Position numbers and translations under genes: made by a program. Below the pieces are notes generated by a model. It was not told the origin of the DNA. It made no database searches and saw only the letters and a list, made by a program, of their open reading frames with translations. DNA of 64,000 bases. Origin: Isoetes taiwanensis (lineage: Eukaryota; Streptophyta; Lycopodiopsida; Isoetales; Isoetaceae). The stretch spans positions 6,907,199 to 6,971,198 of the forward strand of contig JAJEKV010000050.1 of assembly GCA_021234155.1 (NCBI GenBank). The letters are read 5' to 3'. Positions 49,095-58,399 of this stretch are shown in pieces. Each line of letters starts with the position of its first letter. The stretch's first letter is position 1.

Positions 49095-50300
49095 GACGAA
49101 TGGACAATCATGTGTTCGGTGCCCTGGCTGGAAGCACCTGAAGCATAACTTTTTCTCAATGCATTCCTGTCTCTTTTCCTTCCGTAGACTTGTCTAGGAG
49201 ACGGCTTAAAGAGCACTTGCCCACGATGCATTCCCTGGGGCTTACGGTCCCCAAAAGCTTTGTTCTCGACCCTTACCTTTAGTTGCTGACTCCCGATGGT
49301 GTAGCCGCTGATTGCTTACCCCGATATTGTCCCCGTCTTGCCACGAACTCTTACCCCGAAGGTTGGATCGCTTCTCTTTGGAGTTGCTGGTGCCTCTTCC
49401 AAACTTATAGCTTTATCTTCGGCCTCTGCAACTGACCTTGGGTTGATTGCTCTAACAAGCCTCTTGATATTGCTGTTCAACCCCTCAATATAGGTATCCA
49501 CTTTTTTGCCTTTTCGATACTCCGGGACATGGAGCCTAAGTCTCATGAATTCTTGGTATACTTAGCCAGCGATAAGCTACCCCGATTCAACCTCAGAAAA
49601 CCTGGCGGGCCTGGATCATCTACTAGTATGGGACCTTGGCACATAGTGCTTACTGGAAAGCCTTGCTAAAAGTCTTAAATCACGCAATTGTTCCTCTTGA
49701 CTTGTTAGACTTAGCATATCCCTTCCACCGATCCTTGCCGGTCCAATAAGGTTAGTCAGTAAGCAACTTTCCCTATATCCTTATCTTTCATACCGTAGGA
49801 GTTGCCAAATTCTTCCATTTCATCAAGCCATGCCTCGCCTTCCATGCCCGATCTCTGTCTTTCCCCGAGAACCGGCCCAGCCTTGTCTTCCACACATTGC
49901 TCATAGCACTATCCACCTTTTCCGGTAGTCATCCATCTTTCTTGCCCTTTTCCTTGCCTTAGGTGTACCAGTGACCGTCGAGCTAGAGCTGTCCTCACCG
50001 GAAGAACTGGCCCGATGAGCCGGAGCTAGATGACGATGGGCTCCTCGGTTCTCCTCTTCCTTCTCCTATCCCCGACGTGCCCTTGGTTGCCCTCCCTTCC
50101 TGCTGAGGGACCTCGTCACCACCTGGAAGGCAAGGTGGAGGTGGAGGACCATCTTCCCCTCATTCATCGAGGAGGTGCCGCCATTTGATCGGGTTTTGCA
50201 TCCGGTTCCTCATCCGCACCAGCCTTGCGTTAATTGCCTCTGTGACATATCCTGCTCAAAGTCTTCTTGTTCTTCTCTGCTAAACAAAATTCCTTGGAAC
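49095..50300 (-). pseudogene. Ty3/Gypsy gag, frameshifted, with CCHC zinc knuckle
   Basis: Gag text is spread over frames. WLDEMEEFGNSYG-like capsid text lies at about 49845-49800. LRLHVPEYRKGKKVDTYIEG, then GLNSNIKRLVRAINPRSVAE, lies at 49546-49400. The nucleocapsid knuckle CFRCFQPGHRTHDC (CX2CX4HX4C) lies at about 49155-49105. Several frameshifts and stops interrupt it. In intact elements Gag forms the particle and the knuckle binds RNA. Confidence 0.8.
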
Positions 50301-50581
50301 CCAATTGCGTGGTTCGGTCTGCTGGTCCCGAGATCCCGCACTTGAGTTCCTTCTTTGCAAGGGTCGATCATCAATACATAATGTTAAGTTAGACAATAGT
50401 CATTTGTGCTTACAATTGAATTGTTGTTAGGTACAAAAGAAATCACATGGAAATTTCATTTATAAGTCAACATCATAGTAATACATTAATTAGTATATAG
50501 GCATACATTTAATGGAGTTCGTGATAATACTTAAAAGGAGTTACAATGTACTTTAATTAAGTTAGCGAAGCAAATCTTCCA
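50301..50581. other. Spacer between ORF2 and gag
   Basis: AT-rich DNA inside the element with no coding signal. Confidence 0.5.
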
Positions 50582-52096
50582 TCAATGATGTCGCTTGAAG
50601 AAGTTCTTGATTTTCTTGAATCGTGAGCCCTTGCCCATATTCTGTAGGATTCTGGCCGCCGATCCTCCCTCCAATGCTCTTGCCATTTGTGGTGTTGGGA
50701 GTTCTGGTGCAGTTGCCGCCACTACTGACAAGTGCGCATCTCTGAGGTGGCCCCTTGCGAAGTCGAGGGCATGAAGGGCTACTGATCTTTTGAAGAGTAT
50801 CACATGGTCCATCCCGAGATCTATCCTGGCATCTTTGTCAAACCACGAGAGTGCTATGAGGAGCGCCACGGATTCTTCACCCCTTGGGCTGAATTCCTTG
50901 TGGAAGACTATCATCTGACCCTGACTAAGGGCCGGAAGATAGTACCTGAGTGATTTACCCCTGTGCGGCCCCGTGGCTCCCGTACTCTTCCTTTGAGCCG
51001 CCTCGCCGAACACATCTAATGCGATCAGATCTTCGTGGTCTCTCCACATAGTCGTTGCGTTCTCCAAGTTGATCTTTGCTAGATGTTTGGCGCGATACTC
51101 CCGGAGCGCCTTTGGTCGGGCTTGGAGCTTGGACCTCTTCCCGGCTTACAACCCTTGCTTTGGATTTCAAATTCTTCTTACGGGATGATGGGTTCCTCTT
51201 TGAAACATGTACCTAATCTGTTGATACGCCTGGATGTCCGACATGGTTTCCCCTGCATAGGAGTGTCGCTCGGCTACCTCCCGTGGAATCTCTTGGTAGG
51301 AGTAGTCGATGAAGTCACTGCCCTGCTCTTGTGCTATGAGGCTTAGAAGCTCGTCGATCCTGAGGCCCTCCTCTTGACAGTAGGGAAGGTTGAGGATGTC
51401 GGTGGCGAATATGTACTCCTCGCCGTCGATAATCACCGGGGTGAGGGCCGTGATACCTACTGGTGGCTCAAAGTCTCGCCTTAGTACTTCCTGTTGTCGA
51501 GCTATACGCCTCTCCATCCTTCTTGCCTCCCTCATCTTCCAACTTGGGTTCTCTTCCTCCTCCTCTTCGTAATCGTGCTCGATCTGCAACATATGTGTTT
51601 CTGATGTGGAGCCGTAGTGTTCGTATGCCGAAGTCTCGATCTCGTGGATGCTTATCTGTGCTGCCCGAGTGTCGAGAGGCGCCAAATCCAAAGGTTGGAT
51701 TGACGGCTCCCCTGGTTGGTTAACTGCCCTATACTGCATGAACAATGCTAAGGCTGCTTGGCCTGAGAGGTACCTATGCCTATGATGCTTACAGGTCATG
51801 TAGTCTGGCATGTTTCTGGTTCTATCCCATAGCTTGTTCTTGCCCCTGGATCCCCCACCTATGGCTTGAGCAAGAGAATCTAGAGAAACCCATTTCCCTC
51901 CCCTAGGTGGCAAGCTAACTTCCGAGGGCAGAATTTGCTGATCGTATTGACAAATGATGTCAGTGTAATAGGGGGTTCTTGTCAAGGTGGCATGAAGATC
52001 AAAGAGATGATCGAAGACATGAAAGGCTTGCTCAGCAGGGAGTTCACGGATATGATTAGAGTCATTGTACCATCTAACAAAGCTTGATGGCACCAT
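50582..52096 (-). pseudogene. Retrotransposon accessory ORF2, unknown function
   Basis: From ATG at 52096 (MVPSSFVRWYNDSNHIRELP) a single frame of about 505 codons runs to 50582. It is interrupted only by TGA at 51169-51167 and TAA at 51148-51146. Both could come from C-to-T changes in CGA or CAA. Visible features: an early domain-like part with CKHHRHRYLSGQAALALFMQ; an acidic EEEEEE run near residue 170; a charged, probably helical stretch, KMREARRMERRIARQQEVLR; a late region, VILFKRSVALHALDFARGHL; and a basic end, GSRFKKIKNFFKRHH. It lies between the H3-like ORF and gag on the same strand. I recognise no family; it is not gag, env or integrase. Confidence 0.7.
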
Positions 52097-52390
52097 TGAG
52101 CAGAGATGGCTATGAAAAATGGCTGCTGGAATTGAGCAAAGGGCTAGAAAATTGCCACAGGAGCTAAGAGCAGTTCTGATGGGGAGAAAATGACAAATGA
52201 GGGCCCTTTTTATAGACTAGGGGTGCCTCGGGTTCCGTGCACAAAGGTTCTTGATGGGGAAGACTCCAAATCTATGGCCCTGGGTGTCCAAATGAGCTAC
52301 CATGAAGTGCAATTCTAGACAAAGCAAGGCAAGAAACACTACATGAGAGTTTGTTGGGTCAAATTTGGTCAATCTAGGCAAGATTGGGCG

Positions 52391-52465
52391 AAATCGGGTG
52401 GCGTCGCGAGAATTAGCTCTGCGTCGGGGACGCAGGGTGGTTTTTCGCGACGCGACCCGGTTTCG
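52391..52465. repeat. Double-hairpin repeat, copy 1
   Basis: Outer arms of about 23 bp: GAAATCGGGTGGCGTCGCGA faces TCGCGACGCGACCCGGTTTC, with one or two mismatches. An inner hairpin, CTGCGTC GGG GACGCAG, sits in the loop. It lies in the spacer between the two accessory ORFs. Confidence 0.85.
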
Positions 52466-52592
52466 GGTCAATTTACTTTCTACGAGGGGTTTTAGGGAAT
52501 CTAAACATCCTAACATGACTTTCTAACATGATTCTACCCTAACTAGCAACTTTTCTTACTTAAATTGCACATTTATTAGCATCAAAATGCCG

Positions 52593-52668
52593 AAATCGGG
52601 TGGCGTCGCGAGAAGTAGCCCTGCGTCGAGGGCGCAGACCCAATTTTCGCGACGCGACCCGGTTTCGC
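52593..52668. repeat. Double-hairpin repeat, copy 2
   Basis: The same architecture as copy 1, in the same orientation and 202 bp away. The inner hairpin is CTGCGTC GAG GGCGCAG. Sequence between and around the copies is AT-rich and unrelated, so the structure appears selectively retained or recently duplicated. Confidence 0.85.
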
Positions 52669-52873
52669 CAATTGGCGGTTTTTCTGGACTAATTAAGCTA
52701 GGGTTTCTAACTAATTAATTTTTCCTTCAACAATGCAATTTTAATGGTCAAAATTAAAGTGAAATTTGAACTATTTAGACATAATTTCATACAAGAATTA
52801 AGGTCAATTTACAACAAAATTTTATATTTATAGGAAACTTAATAATTACATTACTTTGAACAAAAATGCATCC

Positions 52874-53992
52874 TCAAGGGTATTCCTTGCGGATGCGACG
52901 CGCCAAGTGTATGTCCTTGGGCATCAAGGTCACCCTCTTCGCGTGGATCGCGCAGAGGTTCCCTTCCTCAAACAACTGGGTGAGCTCGGCCTCAGCGGCC
53001 ACTTGCAACACCCGAGTTGTGAGCGACGTCACTCTGTAGTCGGTGACGAACTCCGCCATCACCTCCCGCATGAGCCGCTCGAATGGTGCCTTCCTAATCA
53101 GGAGATTAGTGCACTGTTGAAAGTGTCTAATCTCCCGGAAGACACGGGAGTGTATCGAATTAGGCCCGTGGTGGACCTTCTTCGGCTTCTCTGGTGGTGG
53201 CGGTGGCGGCTTGGGCTGGTTCTTGGCTGGACGCCCCCCCTCCACGTACCGGTCGACGTTTTGCCGGCAATACCAGTTATTATACCTCGTCCACCGACGG
53301 AGGTATTCCTGGTACGCCTTGAGGCGGCGTCTGAAGAGACGATCCTCCTTCAGGGCGAAGGATCGCTCGCCCGCCTTCTGCTTCTTGACCACCTTAGGTG
53401 GCTTGGGCCACTTTGGGTAAGGTGGTCTAGCGTCGGGGTTTGAAGGTTCCCCGGCGCGCTCGTCCTCTTCGTCTTCCTCCTCTTCAACCTCCTCTTCCAC
53501 CTCCTCCCGCTGCGGTTCCTCGATAACGACGGTCCGGCGAGGCCCGTCGTTTCTTCTCTTCGTTCTTCTCTCCACCTGTCGCCCTAGTTCCTCCTCCCGT
53601 TCCCTCTTCTTCCTTGCCGCCCTCTCTTCTGGCCACTCAGTGACCTTCTCCTTGCCCTTTTTTTTTTGGCCGAAGGCCAGCTTCCCTCCACCCATTCTTT
53701 GGACCTCCTCTTCCACGTTCTTCTACCTCGGTTATGCGAGGCCCCAAAATGGCGAGACTTCGCCCGGTTCTTTCGCGTTACTGTAGGCCGACGGGGAACT
53801 GCTGCTAGGGCTCTCCTCGGCATCGTGATAAGTCTCTCCGCTGCTGCTGCTGCTGGGGGGAGGCTCCTCTTCCCCCTTCTTGGGTCGGAGGTGCTCGGGA
53901 ATCCTCTTTGTGTGGCGACCTGCTGCTAAGTGCGCCATCGAGAGTGTCGGCCGCTCACCTGGCTTCCTGGCTGTCTGCTTGGTTCTTGCCAT
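52874..53992 (-). pseudogene. Histone H3-like accessory ORF1 of the retrotransposon
   Basis: A 372-codon frame starts at ATG 53992 with MARTKQTARKPGERP. The first nine residues after Met equal the H3 tail, with R2, K4, R8 and K9 kept; S10 is replaced by Pro. A Ser-rich segment follows to codon 86, then TAA (53734-53732) and TAG (53725-53723), after which the same frame resumes. The middle is Lys/Arg- and Glu-rich (including [16 protein letters not shown]) and has a Pro run. The last 90 residues align with the H3 fold: [20 protein letters not shown], then [20 protein letters not shown], ending RRIRKEYP. Loop 1 has canonical length, arguing against CENH3. Canonical H3 has about 136 residues; here some 230 extra sit between tail and fold. 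Capture of a host H3 gene is the simplest origin. Confidence 0.93.
52877..53146 (-). other. H3 histone-fold region of accessory ORF1
   Basis: From [10 protein letters not shown] to the C-terminus, the order of helices alphaN, alpha1, alpha2 and alpha3 of H3 can be followed. [15 protein letters not shown] corresponds to H3 LLIRKLPFQRLVREI, and [16 protein letters not shown] to [16 protein letters not shown]. About half the residues match by eye with no gap. Confidence 0.92.
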
Positions 53993-54555
53993 ACTTAACG
54001 GTCTAGAAAACGGGTGGGGATAGGCTGATCAAGAGAAAGAAGGTGGAGGAAAGTTTGGAGGGAAAAATGAGGTGTCAGGGATATTTAAAAGGAAGGGTCC
54101 CTGGGAATATTCTCCTACCATAATTACCCCTATTTATTAGCCCCCCTTATTAATTACACCCTATTTAGTAGTTATTTAATTATTAAAATATATATTAAAC
54201 CTATATTAGTTGATATTATACTTATATTTTCGAATTTTTCTAATGGTTCGAAGTGCAATTTATGAATTTGCGCCATTTTTCACCTGGGTCTACGATTGGT
54301 ATGATTCTTCGACCCTTTTTAGGTGAAACTTGATGCAGATGCATAATTTCCACTCCAAAGTTACTAGAAGATGTGTTTGACTCACTCAAACCTTCGTCTA
54401 ACACTTAACCTAAGTTTTGACCCACTACCTAGGAGAAAACTTTTTCCCCCGTTTTCGTGGTTCAATGGTGGAAATGTTTATTTCACACCCCTATAGGCCT
54501 ATTAGACTACTTCATGGTTATGGTCAGTGCTAGTTCTTGGTCAACCAAGAACATC
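53993..54555 (-). other. Leader between primer site and H3-like ORF
   Basis: No coding signal. It would be the 5' untranslated leader of the element's transcript. Confidence 0.6.
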
Positions 54556-54567
54556 GCTCTGATACCA
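54556..54567 (-). promoter_or_regulatory. Primer-binding site, initiator tRNA-Met
   Basis: On the element strand TGGTATCAGAGC lies 3 nt after the 5' LTR. It is complementary to the 3' end of plant initiator tRNA-Met, the commonest plant LTR primer. Confidence 0.93.
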
Positions 54568-54570
54568 TTG

Positions 54571-56146
54571 TGACGCCTCCACGCTAAACATACGGGCTCC
54601 GTATATACTCGGCAGAAATCCCCGTCCGGCTCAACAACCGCCGCGGGCCCTTTCGCTACCCCGCACTCGGGGTGATCCCTAGTCTTGGGGAGGGAACACT
54701 GAAGGTGTCTTGGCGCGCCCTTCCCCTATGGGCTCCTATAACAGCGGAAGCGATAACATGTCAGAACTAGCATCAAACATATACAAATACTACCTCGAAG
54801 GGTAGTGCATCACACACATACCAATGCAAAGATGATAATCATGAACCACGAAACATGAGAGCTCCTACCCCGGCTCAGACTCACAAGGAGGATAACTGAC
54901 TGGCTAGGCCTCAAGATAGAGCAGACCGAGTCATGGCAATGGCGAGGGCTGGCATAGAACAATGGCTAGGGTTGACCACTCCATCCGCCCCTCCTGTGCA
55001 TACTTTGCAGATGGGCTAAATCAGGCTCTGGCATGACTCTAGCCTTCCGGATACGCAATCCCATGGCATCACCCATCAGGACTACTCCAGGTTGCATCTC
55101 CCTGGTCCGATGAGGCAGGAAGGGTTGCATCTCCCCTTCCCAGGGTCTAGAGGTTCCGTGGGCGGCTAGAGAATCGTGGCGACACACGATTCGTACCCGA
55201 CTTAACCCCCCAAAACGAGAGCCAAGCCAACACTTGCAGCTCTCGAGAGGCAGGGTGACACCATTGCCCTAGGAGATGTCGGACCCATGCTCGGCCCACA
55301 CGAAGTGACCGACCATAAGCCTAGCCCACTATGGGATCCCCCGAAGCCCCCACTCGGCAGGGATCCTCCCTCCACATTCCCTCTAGCCCCGTTATGTGGT
55401 GCTGAGTCACATCATAGCTACTACATATGGCTCTAGGTCTCTACCCCCCTTCCCCATACAAGAGGAGCAAACATGATCAACCAACATCACATAATCATCA
55501 CATCATGAGAATAATCATAAGAAGAACATCTTAACCTAATCATACAAATCTAACTAATAGTTAGGGTTCCTTGATTAGGGTTCAAGATGTTGAATATGGG
55601 CTCTAGGATGGCTCTACTCTAGATACAAGATACTAGCATATCTGGAATTCTAATTCCAGATAAGCTATCACGACTACTACTCTACATACCTGCTCCTGAT
55701 GCTCTCCCTCCAGATCCGTATAGCCTCCATGGTCTTCGACTCACAAGATGCTGCTCCTACTCCAAGAACGAGTCTACCCTGCTGGGGCTGCTGCACCAGC
55801 CTATGCCCCAACAAACGATGTTCGAAACGGGGTTTCGAACGAGTAGGTGAGTCTCTGGGTGCTAGGGCTGGAAAGAGGCCTAGGGTTAGGGTTTAGGTCT
55901 ATATAAGCTAAGTCCACCTAGGATGCCACGTGGCACCAATCGGGTGAGTCCTGTGTGGCGGGTGCCCAATAGGTTAAGGCCACGTGGATAATGGTCTAAA
56001 CCTATGGTTGGCTAAGTTATGAGAATAACTTGGCCATGCCCCCTAGTGCCACACCCTATGGTATGCAAGGCTATGAAGCTAGACTTGTATAGTGACGGAT
56101 CTAGGAATATACGTATTTATGGCGTATATTCCCCTGGACCGTCACA
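54571..56146 (-). repeat. 5' LTR of the retrotransposon
   Basis: On the element strand it starts TGTGACGGTCC and ends GGAGGCGTCA, a proper TG...CA LTR. It is collinear with 44676-46293 except for indels. It would supply the promoter for the H3-like ORF. Confidence 0.93.
55881..55906 (-). promoter_or_regulatory. LTR TATA box with adjacent telobox
   Basis: On the element strand CTTATATAGACC is followed at once by TAAACCCTAACCCTAGGC. TATATAG is a likely TATA box. AAACCCTAA is the plant telobox, a known binding motif for TRB-type and some zinc-finger proteins. The same pair occurs in the 3' LTR near 46023-46053. Confidence 0.6.
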
Positions 56147-56151
56147 CCATC
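56147..56151. repeat. Target-site duplication CCATC (right)
   Basis: Right-hand partner of 44671-44675. Confidence 0.85.
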
Positions 56152-56612
56152 GGCTATGCTGCCGATGTGATACGGCCTGAGCATGCCTCATACAGCCGAT
56201 ATACTACATTCTGCAAGTCCAGGGGGGTCCCCAGCTGCTGCAATCTATCCCATAGCTTGTTGCGGGGTACTGTGTCGAACGCTTTTGCAAAATCCACAAA
56301 ACAACAGTACAGGTTCTGCCGGCGATTCCTGCTATCTTCAATCAATGTGCGCAGAGTGAAGATATGATCAATGGTGAAATGTCTGAGCCGGAAACCCGCC
56401 TGTGTAAGAGCTCGCACCTCCGTTTCCTCTGCCCATATTGTCAGCTGCTGCTCAAGGATGCCAGCCAACAGTTTTGCAAAGAGAGAGCTGACCATAATAG
56501 TACGGTAGTTGGCCGGGCATTGAGGATCCCCTGCTTTGTATATGGGCACTACCCTAGTAGTGGTCCATTGCGTAGGGAAGCCTTCTCGCAATGCTTTATT
56601 GAACAATGCCAT
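56152..56612 (-). mobile_element. LINE reverse transcriptase, upstream half
   Basis: Encodes TTTRVVPIYKAGDPQCPANY-like RT block 0/1 text, then LYCCFVDFAKAFDTVPRNKL (RT motif A; catalytic Asp in FVDFAKAFD). It ends at the LTR insertion near GRITSAA and a TAG. The N-terminal endonuclease is missing. Its right edge joins unit B in frame. Confidence 0.88.
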
Positions 56613-58399
56613 CAACGGTTCAATATGCCCAACCAGGCGTTGGCCCTTATCAGGGATGAATCCCTTCACGAAAGCCTTCCAATTTGTAACTTCATCAATG
56701 AAGTATGGAATTGGAGATTTTGCATTGCACTTGCTGAATAAGTAAAGTAGCTCTGGTAGTGTCAAAGCATCTGATGAACTCATCAAGGTTGAGAAATTTT
56801 CAAATAAAGCATCAATATCATCATGGGTATGGCCGACCATCATAAAGCCCACTTGGATCTCATCAAAGACCTTAAGCCAAGTCAAATAAGATAAGTATGA
56901 AAAGACATACCTATTTTTGTTTTGGCCTAATGCATTATCAAGTTGCAAATAGAGGTCTCGTGTAGTTGAAGTCTTTGGCAATACTTCTGCCATGGAAGCA
57001 AGTTTGTTCTTCGAAAGATTGATATCTTTGACTGCTTGCATCCATTTGCAATCTGCAGGCTTACTTCCACATAAGCCACCTATCTTGTCCTCTTGTACCA
57101 ATTCCAAGTTATGCAATATCCTAGAAAGTGAACCAATGTGGAAATTTGAATCATCTTTCTATAAATCAAGTGTAAAATGACCATAGGCACGACCACCGTG
57201 CCCATGAGCCAAAGCTCCTGTCAAACTACTCTTCAAGCGATCACCTCTCTATACAAATTTTGCTAGATGATAACTTCTAGGCACTAAAGTCTTAACCTGA
57301 TCCATCTTATCATGTATTATACATAGATGATTTTCAGGAGACCGCTGTGACAATGCTCTCCAATGCAATACTGACTTCTGCAAGAATGTTGTTCCAGCAT
57401 ATGAGCTCGATGTTGAATTGCAAGATTTCGTCTCTCTTTTGTATCTTTTGTTTTTTCCAGCTTCTGCCTCTCCTTGTCCTGTGTAAGTCACACGCAGCAT
57501 GTCAAAAAAATATGTAACCCTTGCATTGTATGGTTGGAAATAATTTTTTTTTCTTAATGCACGTACTTGATGCTTGGTAAGTTTCTTGTTGCAAGTATAT
57601 TTGCAGCAGTTTGACTTCATAAACTTGTTGATGGAACTTGTGGAGCATAGCCTTTTCTCTTTGCTCTTTCGCTTGGGCTCTCTTGGAATCCTATTTGTGT
57701 AAGTATACTTCCTTTTTCGTTTGAATCAGGGATAGGTTCTGTATGTATGAAATCTAAATTCCTGACGTATAAAGTTTAAAAATGCGTAATTTTTTGAAAA
57801 AAACGTATTTAACATATTTTGTAGTCTCCGGTTGGAAAAAATCGCGACTGTGAAAAGCTTCTAAGCAGCGTCGAAAAAAAAATAAATTGTGTTTTCAGAT
57901 GTGGCTTTATATATTGTTTTGCATATGCGAAAAAGCTTTTACGTACGCGGTTTAGAAGGTTTCGCGTACACGGTTTTCAAATTTCAAATTTGTAAAAAAT
58001 AAAAAACAAAAACAAATTGGCTACGCGCTTTATACTGTTTCACATACACGAAAAAAGTTTCGCATACGCGGTTTAGAAGGTCTTGCGTACGCGAAATTCA
58101 AATTTCAAATTCGTACGCGAATTTTTTTTTTTCCTTTTTTTTCCCCGTATGCGATTTTCACTGTTTCGCGTATGTGAAAAAACTTTCGCGTACGCGAAAC
58201 AATATAAAGTGCATACGGTTTTTTTTTTTTTTTTTTTTTTTTTTTGCGTACGCTGTTTTTCTTATTCCGCGTACGCAAAAAACTTTCGCGTACGCGCTTA
58301 CGCGAAAATCTTCTAAACTGAATGGTATAGCAGAGGGTCGAGAGAGAGATTTCCCCGGCGAGTACCGTGTTGTTATCAACATTTTTTGGGTTCCAGAGT
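56613..58399 (-). mobile_element. DUF7869-like element, unit B, 5' part
   Basis: Continues unit B after the nested insertions. 57620-57249 holds RVTYFFDMLRVTYTGQGEAE and IIHDKMDQVKTLVPRSYHL. 57116 onward holds CGSKPADCKWMQAVKDINLS, LQLDNALGQNKNRYVFSYLS and MMVGHTHDDIDALFENFSTL. The frame then runs straight into the LINE RT, making a 320-codon chimeric ORF (57116-56154). The upstream palindrome array at 57840-58320 belongs to this unit. Confidence 0.65.
57840..58320. repeat. Array of CGTACGCG palindromes and T-tracts upstream of unit B ORF
   Basis: Same array as 41880-42370 and better preserved: TTCGCGTACGCG, TACGCGGTTTAGAAGGT and CGCGTACGCAAAA recur, with T tracts near 58119 and 58220. Its conservation between units suggests it belongs to the element. 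Confidence 0.7.

Larger units (their letters stand above)
44676..56146 (-). mobile_element. Ty3/Gypsy LTR retrotransposon carrying a histone H3-like ORF
   Basis: An 11.47-kb element. In its own 5'-3' order (minus strand): LTR, tRNA-iMet primer site, 0.6-kb leader, histone H3-like ORF, double-hairpin repeats, unknown ORF2, decayed gag with CCHC knuckle, protease, RT, partial RNase H, 0.85 kb without coding, polypurine tract, LTR. A CCATC target duplication and the interrupted LINE frame prove insertion. I see no integrase or chromodomain, so pol is 3'-truncated. Gag-pol has many frameshifts. The two LTRs differ by an indel of roughly 75 bp and many small changes, so the insertion is not young. 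The clade within Ty3/Gypsy is not certain. Confidence 0.93.

Noticed and set aside
52874-53146. CENH3 (centromeric histone) assignment for the retrotransposon H3-like fold
   Set aside because: Loop 1 has the canonical H3 length and the end reads [12 protein letters not shown] like H3, not the diverged CENH3 pattern. The canonical K4/K9 tail also argues against it.
52856-53443. 195-codon plus-strand ORF
   Set aside because: It is the antisense shadow of the H3-like ORF and shows no motif of its own.
53584-53823. 79-codon Arg-rich minus ORF
   Set aside because: An alternative frame over the same DNA as the H3-like ORF; its basic composition comes from that frame's codons.
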